From Mailhella massiliensis (GTDB taxonomy: Bacteria; Desulfobacterota; Desulfovibrionia; Desulfovibrionales; Desulfovibrionaceae), in NCBI RefSeq assembly GCF_900155525.1, contig NZ_LT706937.1, forward strand, positions 95,658-159,657: a stretch of 64,000 bases of DNA, given 5' to 3'. This document shows, piece by piece, positions 26,738 through 36,080 of the stretch; the stretch's first letter is position 1, and every line of letters begins with the position of its first letter. The notes beneath the pieces are model-generated. The model searched no databases. It worked only from the letters and a program-made list of their open reading frames with translations, and was not told the origin of the DNA. Both the position numbers and the translations under genes were made by a program.

Positions 26738-26850
26738 TCTCCCTCTCCGGGAGATGCATGCAAGGCGGTTCCTTACGCCTTTTGCGCGGAATCCGGCCAT
26801 GCCGGGAGCTTCTCATCTTCCGGCAAAAGGCCCTCTGCCGGAGCATCGCC

Positions 26851-27324
26851 TTACCGGGCAAGATTCTGCAGCGTCTCCCCGGCGATTCTGTACACCGTCC
26901 AGTCCTTCATGGATTCCGCGCCGAGGGAAAGATAAAAATCAATGCTCGGCCTGTTCCAGTCGAGGCACCACCACTCCAGGCGGCCGCAGCCGCGCTCCAC
27001 GGCAAGGGCGGCCAGCTTCTTCAGCAGCGCCTTTCCGTATCCTCTGCCGCGGTATTCCGGCCGGACGTACAAATCTTCCAGATAGATGCCCGCCCGGCCG
27101 AGGAAGGTGGAAAAATTATGGAAGAACAGGGCAAAGCCGACTTCCCTGCCGTCTTCAAGCGCAAAGATGACTTCCGCCTTCTTTCTGTCGAAAATCCACT
27201 CTTCCAGCGTTCCTTCATCCGCGACGACTTCGTGCAGCATCTTCTCATAGTCCGCAAGTTCCCTGATGAACTGCAAAATCAGGGCCGTATCCTTTCTTTC
27301 CGCAAATCTGAAACCGAATTCCAC
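26851..27324 (-). CDS. GNAT family N-acetyltransferase
   Basis: A 157-residue acetyltransferase. FRFAERKDTALILQFIRELADYEK opens the fold, LEDLYVRPEYRGRGYGKALLKKL is motif A with the acetyl-CoA R-x-x-G-x-G loop, and WWCLDWNRPSIDFYLSLGAE is motif B. It resembles the spermidine/spermine acetyltransferase-like branch. I take the GTG at 27324 as start: AGGAG lies 7 bases before it and homologues begin here, although the frame stays open for 140 codons upstream. Substrate unknown; perhaps a polyamine or amino acid. Monocistronic, divergent from the gcv leader. Confidence 0.85.
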   Translation of the reverse strand: MEFGFRFAERKDTALILQFIRELADYEKMLHEVVADEGTLEEWIFDRKKAEVIFALEDGREVGFALFFHNFSTFLGRAGIYLEDLYVRPEYRGRGYGKALLKKLAALAVERGCGRLEWWCLDWNRPSIDFYLSLGAESMKDWTVYRIAGETLQNLAR

Positions 27325-27657
27325 GGCGTATCTCCTCCCTGCCCGTACGGCAGGTTCTCTTCTAACGCAATTTGCCCGCCGGGGAAACCGCCGGTATGCC
27401 ATGCCCTCACTCCCCGGCACGCCGAAAGGTATCCGCACGAAAACCATGAAGAAGGTACTGCTCCATCTTCCCGGAAACAAAGGCGAAACGCCGCCTTCTC
27501 CCCGAGCGCCGGAACGGTGAGGAAAAAAAGAGTTCCCGCGCCGCTCCGGCAACATATCTTGACCTTGTTCCATGCCCGTGATATTGGACAAGCAGTTTGG
27601 AACGACAGTTTTCTGTGGTTCTTTCAAACGAATAGGGCCGTGCATGGATTTGGATGA
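27325..27657. other. Promoter region ahead of the glycine riboswitch
   Basis: About 330 bp between the divergent GNAT gene and the first aptamer. A possible promoter reads TTGACC (27559-27564) and GATATT (27580-27585) with 15-bp spacing. An inverted GTTCCA/TGGAAC pair (27567-27572, 27598-27603) spans it. No gene seen. Confidence 0.4.
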
Positions 27658-27808
27658 AGGAACCGGGAGAGAGCGCCGGAAGGCGACGCCGAAGGGGCCG
27701 CGAGAACTCTCAGGCAAAAGGACCGGTTCTGGACAAACTCTGGAAAGCAGCAATGCACCAATGAGGCAATCCGCCCGGCGGAGAATCTTTCAGGTCAGTA
27801 ACAGAGGC
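27658..27808 (+). promoter_or_regulatory. Tandem glycine riboswitch (two aptamers)
   Basis: Aptamer 1 (27658-27731) is closed by GAACCGG/CCGGTTC and holds the core strings GGGAGAG, GCCGAAGGGGC and AACTCTCAGGCAAAAGGACC. Aptamer 2 (27736-27808) has GGAAAG, CACCAATGAGGC, AATCTTTCAGGT and AACAGAGG, closed by CTCTG/CAGAG. The arrangement and position ahead of gcvT match the gcvT-motif glycine riboswitch. Confidence 0.95.
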
Positions 27809-27848
27809 ACAGATGACGAAGTCGTTCGTTATCTGTGCCTCTTTTTTA
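27803..27848 (+). terminator. Riboswitch-controlled terminator
   Basis: AGAGGCACAGAT (27803-27814) pairs with ATCTGTGCCTCT (27831-27842), followed by TTTTTT. Its 5' arm overlaps the closing stem of aptamer 2 (CAGAG at 27802-27806). Glycine binding should therefore block the terminator and switch the operon on. Confidence 0.9.
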
Positions 27849-27872
27849 TTCCCTTTTTCGAGGAGAAGGCCC

Positions 27873-28955
27873 ATGGAACAGAAAACCCCTCTTTACGACG
27901 TGCACATCGCGGAAGGCGGCAAGATCGTCCCCTTTGCCGGTTATCTGCTCCCCGTCCAGTATGCGGACGGCGTCATCAAGGAACACATGGCCGTGCGCCG
28001 GGCGGCAGGCCTGTTCGACGTGTCCCACATGGGAGAAATCCGTTTTACCGGCCCTTCCGCACTGGAAACGCTCCATCACCTGCTCACCAACGACTTCACG
28101 AACATGCCCGTGGGCAAGGTGCGCTACAGCGTCATGTGCAATGAAAAAGGCGGCGTCATCGACGACCTCGTCATCTACAAGTTCGGTGAGGAGGAATATC
28201 TTGCCGTGGTGAACGCGGCCAACCGGCACAAGGACTACGCGCACATGGCGGCGAACCTTCTGCCCGGCACGAAGGCCGAGGATATTTCCGATTCCGTGGC
28301 GCAGCTCGCCCTGCAGGGCCCTGCCTCGCCCGACATTCTCGCCAGGCTCGCCCCTGCCGAAAAGCTGCCGCAGAAGTACTACACCGCCGTGCGCGATATT
28401 CCGGTAGGCGGCATTCCGTGCATGGTGTCCCGCACGGGCTACACCGGCGAAACGGGCTATGAAATCTATACCGCGCCGGAAAACGCCGTCCGTCTCTGGC
28501 AGATGCTGCGTGAAGCCGGCAGGGAATACGGGCTCATCCCCTGCGGACTCGGCGCACGCGATACCCTGCGCCTCGAGGCCGCCATGCCCCTGTACGGCCA
28601 TGAAATGAACGAAGACATCACTCCCTTTGAAGCGGGGCTTTCCTTCGGTGTGAAGATGGAAAAGCCCGACTTCATCGGCAAAGCCGCCCTTGCGGCGGCG
28701 GGAGAGCCTTCGCGCGTGCGCGTAGGGCTCGTCATGACGGGCCGCGGCATCGCGCGCGAACATCAGGATGTGTTTCTGGGCGACGAGCGCATCGGCGAAA
28801 CCACCTCCGGCACCCACTGCCCGGCCGTGGGCAAGGCCGTGGCCATGGCCCTTGTGGACGTTGCGCACAGCGCCCCCGGCACCCTTGTGGATGTGGACGT
28901 GCGCGGCCGCCGCGTGAGCGCGCAAATCGTTCCTCTTCCTTTCTACAAACGCTGA
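27873..28955 (+). CDS. gcvT: Glycine cleavage system T protein (aminomethyltransferase)
   Basis: A 360-residue T protein. PLYDVHIAEGGKIVPFAGYLLPVQY, FDVSHMGEI and LALQGPAS are N-terminal signatures; GYTGETGYEIY and GARDTLRLEAAMPLYGHE form the folate pocket. It transfers the methylene from the aminomethyl-lipoyl H protein to tetrahydrofolate and frees ammonia. First gene of gcvT-gcvH-gcvPA-gcvPB, under the glycine riboswitch. The ATG at 27873 follows GAGGAGAAGG, 24 bp after the terminator U-run. Confidence 0.96.
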   Translation: MEQKTPLYDVHIAEGGKIVPFAGYLLPVQYADGVIKEHMAVRRAAGLFDVSHMGEIRFTGPSALETLHHLLTNDFTNMPVGKVRYSVMCNEKGGVIDDLVIYKFGEEEYLAVVNAANRHKDYAHMAANLLPGTKAEDISDSVAQLALQGPASPDILARLAPAEKLPQKYYTAVRDIPVGGIPCMVSRTGYTGETGYEIYTAPENAVRLWQMLREAGREYGLIPCGLGARDTLRLEAAMPLYGHEMNEDITPFEAGLSFGVKMEKPDFIGKAALAAAGEPSRVRVGLVMTGRGIAREHQDVFLGDERIGETTSGTHCPAVGKAVAMALVDVAHSAPGTLVDVDVRGRRVSAQIVPLPFYKR

Positions 28956-29009
28956 ACCGGCCCTTTTCCGTCTCCTTTTTGAACCATCTATCCCCTACGG
29001 AGCACAGCC

Positions 29010-29393
29010 ATGTCCAAGATTCCCGCCGAACTCAAGTACACCGCTTCCCATGAATGGATCAAAACCGAAGGCGACGTTTACGTCATCGGCCTCACCGACT
29101 TTGCGCAGAGCGCCCTCGGCGACATCGTGTTCATCGAACTTCCGCAGGAAGGCGACGCCGTGACCATGGGCGACTCCTTTGCCGACGTGGAATCCGTGAA
29201 GGCCGTGTCCGGCGTGTTCAGCCCGGTGACCGGCACCGTGTCCGCCGTGAACGAGGCGCTCATCGACAACCCCGCCCTGCTGAACGAATCCCCCTACGAC
29301 GCCTGGCTCATCAAGGTTTCCGGCGCGGAAGCCGTGGGCGAACTGCTCGACGCGGCCGGCTACGAGGCCGTGTGCAAGTCCGAGGAGGCCTAG
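29010..29393 (+). CDS. gcvH: Glycine cleavage system H protein
   Basis: A 127-residue lipoyl carrier. KYTASHEWIKTEGDVYVIGLTDFAQ opens the fold, and the lipoylated Lys is K64 in ADVESVKAVSGVFSPVTG. LNESPYDAWLIKV closes it. It shuttles the aminomethyl group between P, T and L proteins. It lies 54 bp behind gcvT and one base ahead of gcvPA. The L protein gene (lpd) is not in this window. Confidence 0.97.
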   Translation: MSKIPAELKYTASHEWIKTEGDVYVIGLTDFAQSALGDIVFIELPQEGDAVTMGDSFADVESVKAVSGVFSPVTGTVSAVNEALIDNPALLNESPYDAWLIKVSGAEAVGELLDAAGYEAVCKSEEA

Positions 29394-29394
29394 C

Positions 29395-30714
29395 ATGGGA
29401 AGCTACATCCCCGCGACCGGGGAGGAAAGGAAGGCCATGCTCGCTTCCCTGGGCCTCACGTCCGAGGAGGAGCTCTTCCGCGTGGTGCCCGAAAAGGTGC
29501 GCGTGCATGAGCTCAACCTCCCCCACGGACTGAGCGAAATGGAAACGGCGCGCAAGGTAAGCGCTCTTGCGGAAAAGAACGTGCGCTTCCGCAGCGTGTT
29601 CCGCGGCGCAGGCGCATACCGCCACTACATTCCTTCCATTGTGAAGACGGTGACCTCCAAGGAGGACTTCGTCACGGCATACACGCCCTACCAGGCGGAA
29701 ATAAGCCAGGGCGTGCTTCAGTCCATTTTTGAATACCAGACGCAGATCTGCGAGCTCACCGGCATGGACGTATCCAACGCCTCGGTGTACGACGGGGCCG
29801 TGGCTGCGGCCGAAGCCGTGCTCATGTGCCTTGAACGCCGCAAAAACGGCGTCATCCTTGCCGGAACCGTCGACCCGCAGGTGCGCGAGGTGGTGCAAAC
29901 CTACTGCGAAAGCCGCAACGTGCCCGTTACGGTGCTTCCCGTCTCGTCTGGCGCCACCGCAGTGGAAGATCTGCGCGCGGCCCTTTCCGACGACACGGCC
30001 TGCCTTTATGTGCAGAGCCCCAACTACTACGGCGTGCTGGAAGACATGGACGCCCTTGTTTCCGCCGCGCATGAAGCCGGAGCCCGCGTGGTCATGGGGG
30101 CGAACCCCATTTCCCTCGGCCTTCTGAAAACGCCCGGGGAATACGGGGCCGACATTGCCGTGGGCGAAGGCCAGCCTCTGGGCATGCCGCTCGGCTTCGG
30201 CGGGCCCTATCTCGGCTTCATGGCCTGCAAGAAGGAACTCATGCGCCGCCTGCCCGGCCGCATTGTGGGCGAAACCGTGGACGGCGAAGGCCGCCGCGCC
30301 TTCGTGCTCACCCTGCAGGCCCGCGAACAGCACATCCGCCGCGAAAAGGCCTCTTCCAACATCTGTTCCAACGAGGCGCTCTGCGCCATGACGGCATCGG
30401 TCTACCTTGCGGCCATGGGTCCGCAGGGACTGCGCCGTGCGGCGGAAAACTCCGCCGCCCACGCCCATTATCTGGCGGCGGAACTTGCCCGCATTCCCGG
30501 CTTCGGCCTGCGCCATGAAGGCAGGGAATTCTTCCACGAATTTCTCACCGGATGCCCCGTGGACCCGGAACTTCTCTGCCGGGAACTCGCGAAGAAGGGC
30601 ATACTCGGCGGTCTGCCCGTGGAAGGCGGCATCCTGTGGTGCTGCACCGAACTCTGCAGCAAAAACGACATGGATGAACTCGTCACCGCCATCCGGGAGG
30701 TATGCGCACAATGA
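29395..30714 (+). CDS. gcvPA: Glycine decarboxylase P protein, subunit 1
   Basis: A 439-residue N-terminal half of a two-subunit P protein. SYIPATGEERKAMLASLGL, FRGAGAYRHYIPSIV and TPYQAEISQGVLQSIFEYQT are family signatures. It folds like a PLP enzyme but lacks the PLP lysine, which lies in GcvPB. Split P proteins are common in Gram-positives, archaea and many delta-proteobacteria. Its TGA overlaps the start of gcvPB as ATGA, showing coupled translation. Confidence 0.96.
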   Translation: MGSYIPATGEERKAMLASLGLTSEEELFRVVPEKVRVHELNLPHGLSEMETARKVSALAEKNVRFRSVFRGAGAYRHYIPSIVKTVTSKEDFVTAYTPYQAEISQGVLQSIFEYQTQICELTGMDVSNASVYDGAVAAAEAVLMCLERRKNGVILAGTVDPQVREVVQTYCESRNVPVTVLPVSSGATAVEDLRAALSDDTACLYVQSPNYYGVLEDMDALVSAAHEAGARVVMGANPISLGLLKTPGEYGADIAVGEGQPLGMPLGFGGPYLGFMACKKELMRRLPGRIVGETVDGEGRRAFVLTLQAREQHIRREKASSNICSNEALCAMTASVYLAAMGPQGLRRAAENSAAHAHYLAAELARIPGFGLRHEGREFFHEFLTGCPVDPELLCRELAKKGILGGLPVEGGILWCCTELCSKNDMDELVTAIREVCAQ

Positions 30715-32150
30715 AACTCCTTTTTGAAAGAAGCCGTCCCGGCCGCTGCGAAAGCCTCCTGCCCGAATGCGATGTGGAAAAGGTGCAGTTCTCCTCTTCC
30801 GCGCTGCGTTCCTCAGCTCCCCGCCTGCCGGAAATGGCGGAGGTGGACCTCGGCCGTCACTATACCGAGCTTGCCTCCCAGACCCACGGCGTGAACAAGG
30901 GCTTCTACCCCCTGGGCTCCTGCACCATGAAGTACAACCCCAGGCTGAATGAGGAAATGGCCGCCCTGCCGGGCTTTGCCGACATTCATCCCCTCCAGCC
31001 GGAAGAAAGCGTGCAGGGCTGCCTTGAAGCGCTGTACAAGGTGGAAGGCCTGCTTTGCGAAATCACCGGCATGGACGGCATGACCATGCAGCCTGCGGCC
31101 GGAGCGCACGGCGAATACACGGGCCTTCTGCTCATCCGCCGCTACCACCTCTCGCGGGGCGACACGGCCCGCACGAAGATCATCGTGCCCGATTCCGCCC
31201 ACGGCACCAATCCCGCCTCGGCCACCATGGCGGGCTTCACGGTGGTTTCCGTGCCCTCCAATGCCGAGGGCGGCGTGGATCTTGAGGCCCTGCAGAAGGC
31301 CGTGGGCCCCGATACCGCGGGCCTCATGCTCACCAACCCCAACACGGTGGGCCTTTTCGACCCCAACATCCTCGACATCACGCGCATCGTGCATGAAGCG
31401 GGGGGCCTGTGCTACTACGACGGCGCGAACCTCAACGCCGTCATGGGGCACGCCCGTCCCGGCGACATGGGCTTCGACTGCGTGCACCTCAACCTGCACA
31501 AAACCTTTTCCACGCCTCACGGCGGCGGCGGACCCGGCTGCGGCCCGGCGGGCTGCAAGGCCTTTCTGGAACCCTTCCTGCCCGGCCCCCGCGTGCGGAA
31601 GGAGGCCGACGGCTACAGCTTCTTCAGGCCGGAAAACAGCATGGGCAGGGTGCGTTCCTTCTACGGCAACTTCCTTGTGGCGGTGAAGGCGCTCACCTAC
31701 ATTCTCACCCTGGGACGCGAGGGCATTCCCGAAGCCTCGGCCGTGGCCGTGCTCAACGCCAACTACCTCATGAAGAAGCTCGCCGGACATTACGACATGG
31801 CCTACGATACGCTCTGTATGCATGAGTTCGTCATGTCGCTGGAACGGCAGAAGCACGACATGGGCGTCACCGCCATGGACGTGGCCAAATCCCTGCTGGA
31901 CTACGGCATCCATCCGCCGACCATGTACTTCCCGCTCATCGTGCATGAGGCGCTCATGGTGGAGCCCACGGAAACCGAAAGTCCCGAAACCCTGGACGAT
32001 GCGGCAGAAGCCTTCATCGCCATTCTGGACAGGGCGAAGACCGACGCCGCCTACCTGCACGCAGCGCCGCACCGCTGCCCCATAGGCAGGCCGGACGAAG
32101 TGCGCGCCGCGCGTACCCCCGTGCTGCGCTATGAGTTCGACAAGAACTGA
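30711..32150 (+). CDS. gcvPB: Glycine decarboxylase P protein, subunit 2
   Basis: A 479-residue PLP subunit. GFYPLGSCTMKYNPRLNE and GAHGEYTGLLLIRRYH lead, and the PLP-binding Lys is K264 in LNLHKTFSTPHGGGGPG. It decarboxylates glycine and passes the aminomethyl group to GcvH. I start it at the ATG at 30711 (ATGA overlap with gcvPA, GGGAGG 10 bases ahead); an ATG three codons earlier is too close to that RBS. It ends the operon, with a strong terminator after it. Confidence 0.96.
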   Translation: MKLLFERSRPGRCESLLPECDVEKVQFSSSALRSSAPRLPEMAEVDLGRHYTELASQTHGVNKGFYPLGSCTMKYNPRLNEEMAALPGFADIHPLQPEESVQGCLEALYKVEGLLCEITGMDGMTMQPAAGAHGEYTGLLLIRRYHLSRGDTARTKIIVPDSAHGTNPASATMAGFTVVSVPSNAEGGVDLEALQKAVGPDTAGLMLTNPNTVGLFDPNILDITRIVHEAGGLCYYDGANLNAVMGHARPGDMGFDCVHLNLHKTFSTPHGGGGPGCGPAGCKAFLEPFLPGPRVRKEADGYSFFRPENSMGRVRSFYGNFLVAVKALTYILTLGREGIPEASAVAVLNANYLMKKLAGHYDMAYDTLCMHEFVMSLERQKHDMGVTAMDVAKSLLDYGIHPPTMYFPLIVHEALMVEPTETESPETLDDAAEAFIAILDRAKTDAAYLHAAPHRCPIGRPDEVRAARTPVLRYEFDKN

Positions 32151-32181
32151 CGCCGGGGCAGGCCCCTTCTGCCCGATGAAG

Positions 32182-32223
32182 AAAGCCCGGAGAAAAGGCA
32201 CAACCCTTTCTCCGGGCTTTTTT
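32182..32223 (+). terminator. Terminator of the gcv operon
   Basis: AAGCCCGGAGAAA pairs with TTTCTCCGGGCTT (32207-32219 region), followed by a run of T. Confidence 0.93.
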
Positions 32224-32836
32224 CCGCTTTTGCCCTCAGACCTGGCAAAGCGCATCAAAAAGCGTGCTCCGGCGCGGACTTGCGCACGCACCGCCGCTTC
32301 TGGACCGCGTACCGGAGTCATGCTTTTTCCTCCCTCTGCCGTGCGGACACGGCTCCCTGGCCGCTTCCGCAGCGCCTCTGCAGCCGGAAGCCCCCGCCCG
32401 CCTCTTGCGAAGCGTCCTGAAACAGGCTATATTGCCCCTTTGTTTTTCCTTCAATCTAACACCATGAACGCGATGAGCACTCAACCGGCCCTCACCGGGA
32501 GCTTCTGCACGAACGGCCATAACGCCGGAACGCATACCGCGGCCTTTTCCTGCGGCCTTCGCGCGCGCCTTGAGGCTGCCTGCACGCATGCCGCCCTTCG
32601 TCATGAAGGCTCGGCAAAAAGAATCCTTCCCGCAACGACAGAGGGCACGGGTGCATGGTGCATCATGTGGACCGGAGAGAGGCAGCCTGTACGCCAGACG
32701 CAGGGCTGCCCTTTTTGCGTTCTTTTCGGCGCGACACGCCGTCGGAACGGGGGAAGCACGGCATCGCTCCTCCGGCCCGGAACGGGTGCGCCCTTCACCG
32801 CATTCACACCCCAACACCCCTAGGGAGGCATTTCTC
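32224..32836. other. Intergenic stretch between the gcv and pur operons
   Basis: About 610 bp without a supported gene. Frames on both strands are open but lack RBS and protein-like composition. The pur promoter should lie here; I saw no clear purine riboswitch or PurR site. Confidence 0.45.
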
Positions 32837-33517
32837 ATGAATCTTGTCTACACCGGCAAAACCAAGAACGTTTACGCTCTGGACAACGGCAACTATCTTC
32901 TGAAGTTCAAGGACGACTGCACCGGCAAGGACGGCGTGTTCGATCCCGGCGAAAACTCCGTCGGCCTCACCATCGAAGGCGTGGGCGACGTGAACCTGCG
33001 CATGTCCATCTACTTCTTCGAAAAGATCAACGCCGCCGGCATCAAGACCCACTATGTGAACGCGAACCTCGCCGACACCACCATGGAAGTGCTCCCCGCC
33101 AAGGTGTTCGGCAAGGGCCTCGAAGTCATCTGCCGCCTCAAGGCCGTGGGCAGCTTCCTGCGCCGCTACGGCGACTATGTGGAATCCGGCGCGGATCTGC
33201 CCGCCTATGTGGAAACCACCTTCAAGAACGACGATCTCGGCGATCCTCTGGTCACCAAGGACGGCCTCGTGGTGCTCGGCGTCATGACCGAACAGCAGTA
33301 TGAGGACATCAAGGAAATGACCCAGAAGATCACCCGCATCGTGGCCGACGATCTGGCCGAAAAGGGCCTCACCCTCTACGACATCAAGTTCGAATACGGC
33401 TACGACGCCGACGGCAAGGTCATGCTCATCGACGAAATCGCCTCCGGCAACATGCGTGTGTACAAGGACGGGGAATACATCGACCCCATGACCCTTTCCA
33501 AGCTCTTCTTCGCGTAG
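32837..33517 (+). CDS. purC: SAICAR synthetase
   Basis: A 226-residue phosphoribosylaminoimidazole-succinocarboxamide synthase. [22 protein letters not shown] is the glycine-rich ATP motif; [31 protein letters not shown] and [26 protein letters not shown] are the remaining signatures. It joins CAIR and aspartate. GGGAGG precedes the ATG at 32837. First gene of purC-purF-purM-purL; the compact sequence looks more like Firmicutes/Bacteroidetes forms than proteobacterial ones (my impression, not tested). Confidence 0.93.
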   Translation: MNLVYTGKTKNVYALDNGNYLLKFKDDCTGKDGVFDPGENSVGLTIEGVGDVNLRMSIYFFEKINAAGIKTHYVNANLADTTMEVLPAKVFGKGLEVICRLKAVGSFLRRYGDYVESGADLPAYVETTFKNDDLGDPLVTKDGLVVLGVMTEQQYEDIKEMTQKITRIVADDLAEKGLTLYDIKFEYGYDADGKVMLIDEIASGNMRVYKDGEYIDPMTLSKLFFA

Positions 33518-33530
33518 GAGCGGAACGCAT

Positions 33531-34952
33531 ATGGGCGGATTCTTCGGCGCCATCTCAAGGCGCGACTGCGTGCTGGACATCTTCTTCGGCGTGGACTACC
33601 ACTCCCACCTCGGCACGCGCCGGGGCGGCATGGCCATATACGACAGAGAACTCGGCTTTCAGCGGCAGATCCACAACATTGAAAATACGCCTTTCCGAAC
33701 CAAGTTCGAAAAGGACCTCGCCGAGTTCAGAGGATGCGCCGGCATAGGCTGCATCAGCGACATCGATCCTCAGCCGCTTCTGGTGCGTTCCCATCTGGGC
33801 CTGTACGCCATCTGCACGGTCGGCATCATCAACAATGCCGAAACGCTGGTGAAGGATTACTTTTCCAACTGCGGCCATCAGTTCATGGCCACCAGTTCCG
33901 GCAAGGTGAACCCCACCGAGCTCGTGGCGGCGCTCATCAATCAGAAGGACGACATCGTTTCGGGCATCCGCTATGCGCAGGACGTCATCGAAGGTTCGAT
34001 GACCATGCTCCTGCTCACGGAAGACGCCATCATCACCGCCAGGGACAAGATGGGGCGTCTGCCGGTGCATATCGGCAGAAGCGACACGGGCTACAGCGTT
34101 TCCTTCGAATCCTTCGCCTATCACAAGCTGGGATACGCGGACGCCTACGAGCTCGGGCCGCGCGAAATCGTGCGCATCACGGCCGGGGGCTATGAAACGC
34201 TCTCTGCCGCGGAAAAGCCCATGAAGATATGCGCCTTCCTCTGGACGTACTACGGCTACCCCAACTCCAATTACGAAGGGGTGAACGTGGAAGTCATGCG
34301 CTACCGCAACGGCGAGATCATGGCGCGCAATGAAATGGCGCGGGGAACGCTGCCGGACGTCGATCATGTGGCGGGCGTGCCCGATTCCGGCACGCCTCAC
34401 GCCATAGGCTTCGCCAACCACTGCAAGCTTCCCTTCGCAAGGCCCTTCGTGAAGTACACCCCCACCTGGCCGCGTTCCTTCATGCCCGCCAACCAGGCCG
34501 TGCGCAATCAGGTGGCCAAGATGAAGCAGATCCCCGTGCCCGAACTCATTCAGGGCAAGAAGCTGCTTTTCGTGGACGATTCCATCGTGCGCGGTACGCA
34601 GCTGCGGGAAACGGTGGACTTTCTGTTCGAATCCGGCGCGGCGGAAGTGCACATGCGTTCCGCCTGTCCGCCCATCATGTACAGCTGCAAGTACCTGAAC
34701 TTCTCCCGGGGCAATTCCGACATGGACCTTCTGGCCCGGCGCATCATCCAGGAACTGGAAGGCGACGAGGGGCACCGCCACCTCGAGGAATACGCCGACG
34801 CCTCCACGGCGCGCGGTAAAAGCCTGCTGGCCGCCATCTGCAAGAAGATGGGCTTCGACTCGCTGGGCTATCAGTCGCTGGACGGTCTGCTTGAAGCCAT
34901 CGGCATCGACAGAGAGAAGATCTGCACCTATTGCTGGAATGGAAAAGGATAA
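33531..34952 (+). CDS. purF: Amidophosphoribosyltransferase-like protein lacking the N-terminal Cys
   Basis: A 473-residue PurF-family protein. The class II glutaminase domain (1-230) is recognisable (YHSHLGTRRGGMAIYDRE; IGCISDIDPQPL), and the phosphoribosyltransferase domain has the PRPP loop KLLFVDDSIVRGTQLRE. Normal PurF begins MCGI, and after Met removal the Cys is the glutaminase nucleophile. Here the start reads MGGFFGAISRRDCVLD: the Cys is Gly. Either the enzyme uses free ammonia, gets it from another source, or has another role. The ATG at 33531 with GGAG is the only sensible start. It lies 13 bp after purC. Confidence 0.85.
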   Translation: MGGFFGAISRRDCVLDIFFGVDYHSHLGTRRGGMAIYDRELGFQRQIHNIENTPFRTKFEKDLAEFRGCAGIGCISDIDPQPLLVRSHLGLYAICTVGIINNAETLVKDYFSNCGHQFMATSSGKVNPTELVAALINQKDDIVSGIRYAQDVIEGSMTMLLLTEDAIITARDKMGRLPVHIGRSDTGYSVSFESFAYHKLGYADAYELGPREIVRITAGGYETLSAAEKPMKICAFLWTYYGYPNSNYEGVNVEVMRYRNGEIMARNEMARGTLPDVDHVAGVPDSGTPHAIGFANHCKLPFARPFVKYTPTWPRSFMPANQAVRNQVAKMKQIPVPELIQGKKLLFVDDSIVRGTQLRETVDFLFESGAAEVHMRSACPPIMYSCKYLNFSRGNSDMDLLARRIIQELEGDEGHRHLEEYADASTARGKSLLAAICKKMGFDSLGYQSLDGLLEAIGIDREKICTYCWNGKG

Positions 34953-34955
34953 GCC

Positions 34956-35993
34956 ATGAACAATTCCCACTCCGCTTCCTATGCCGCGGCCGGCGTCAAT
35001 ATCGAAGCCGGCTATGAAGGCGTGCGCCTCATGAAGCGCCATGTCGAACGCACCCTCATTCCCGGTGTGGTGTCCGATCTCGGCGGCTTCGGGGGCCTGT
35101 TCGAGCCCGACACCGCCGGCATGGCGCGTCCGGTGCTCGTTTCCGGCACCGACGGCGTAGGCACCAAGCAGCGCATCGCCCAGCTCATGAACAGGCACGA
35201 CACCGTGGGCATCGACTGCGTGGCCATGTGCGTGAACGACATCGTCTGCTGCGGTGCAAAGCCCCTCTTCTTCCTCGACTACATCGCCATAGGCAGGAAC
35301 GAACCTGAAAAGGTGGCCACCCTCGTTTCCGGAGTGGCGGAAGGCTGCGTGCAGGCCGGCTGCGCCCTCATCGGCGGCGAAACGGCCGAACACCCCGGCA
35401 CCATGGCCGCGGACGACTACGACCTCGCGGGCTTTGCCGTGGGCGTGGTGGATCGGGAAAAGATCATCGACCACAAGCGTATGCGGGAAGGCGACGTCAT
35501 TCTGGCGCTGCCCTCCTCCGGGCTTCATTCCAACGGCTACTCGCTGGTACGCAAGGTCTTCGACGTGGAAAACGCCGACCTTCACCGCTACTGCGACGAA
35601 CTCGGCATGACGCTGGGCGAGGCGCTGCTCACTCCCACCGTCATCTATGTGAAGCCCGTGCTTGCGGCCATTGCCGCCGCCGACGTGCACGGCATAAGCC
35701 ACATCACCGGCGGCGGATTCTATGAAAACATCCCCCGCTGCGTGCCCGACGGGCTTGCCGCCAGAGTGGAGAAGGCCGCCGTGCGTACCCCGGCCATTTT
35801 CTCCATGCTGCAGCGCGAAGGAAACATCCCCGAACGCGATATGTTCAACACCTACAACATGGGCGTGGGCATGACCGTGATCGTGTCGAACGATACGGCG
35901 GACAAGGCCCTTGCCGCCCTGAAGGCTCAGGGCTGCGAAGCCTATGTTCTTGGAGAAATCGTTTCCGGCGAGGAAAAGGTCGTCCTCGCCTGA
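34956..35993 (+). CDS. purM: Phosphoribosylaminoimidazole (AIR) synthetase
   Basis: A 345-residue PurM. YAAAGVNIEAGYEGVRLMK opens the protein; VLVSGTDGVGTKQRIAQ, DCVAMCVNDIVCCGAKPLFFLDY, LIGGETAEHPGTM and HITGGGFYENIPR are the family ATP and substrate motifs. It closes the imidazole ring from FGAM. It starts 3 bp after purF, so they are translated from one message. The purL gene follows 87 bp downstream. Confidence 0.95.
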   Translation: MNNSHSASYAAAGVNIEAGYEGVRLMKRHVERTLIPGVVSDLGGFGGLFEPDTAGMARPVLVSGTDGVGTKQRIAQLMNRHDTVGIDCVAMCVNDIVCCGAKPLFFLDYIAIGRNEPEKVATLVSGVAEGCVQAGCALIGGETAEHPGTMAADDYDLAGFAVGVVDREKIIDHKRMREGDVILALPSSGLHSNGYSLVRKVFDVENADLHRYCDELGMTLGEALLTPTVIYVKPVLAAIAAADVHGISHITGGGFYENIPRCVPDGLAARVEKAAVRTPAIFSMLQREGNIPERDMFNTYNMGVGMTVIVSNDTADKALAALKAQGCEAYVLGEIVSGEEKVVLA

Positions 35994-36080
35994 GACAAGG
36001 CCGCGCCCGCACGGGCGGGCGCGGCCCGGCTGCCCCCTGCACGACATGCGGCGGTCCGCCCGCTGCGAAGGAATTCGAGA

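Noticed and set aside
23434-26763. A 1109-codon open frame on the minus strand
   Set aside because: It lies antisense to the GltD-like and [FeFe] hydrogenase genes and has the same shadow composition.
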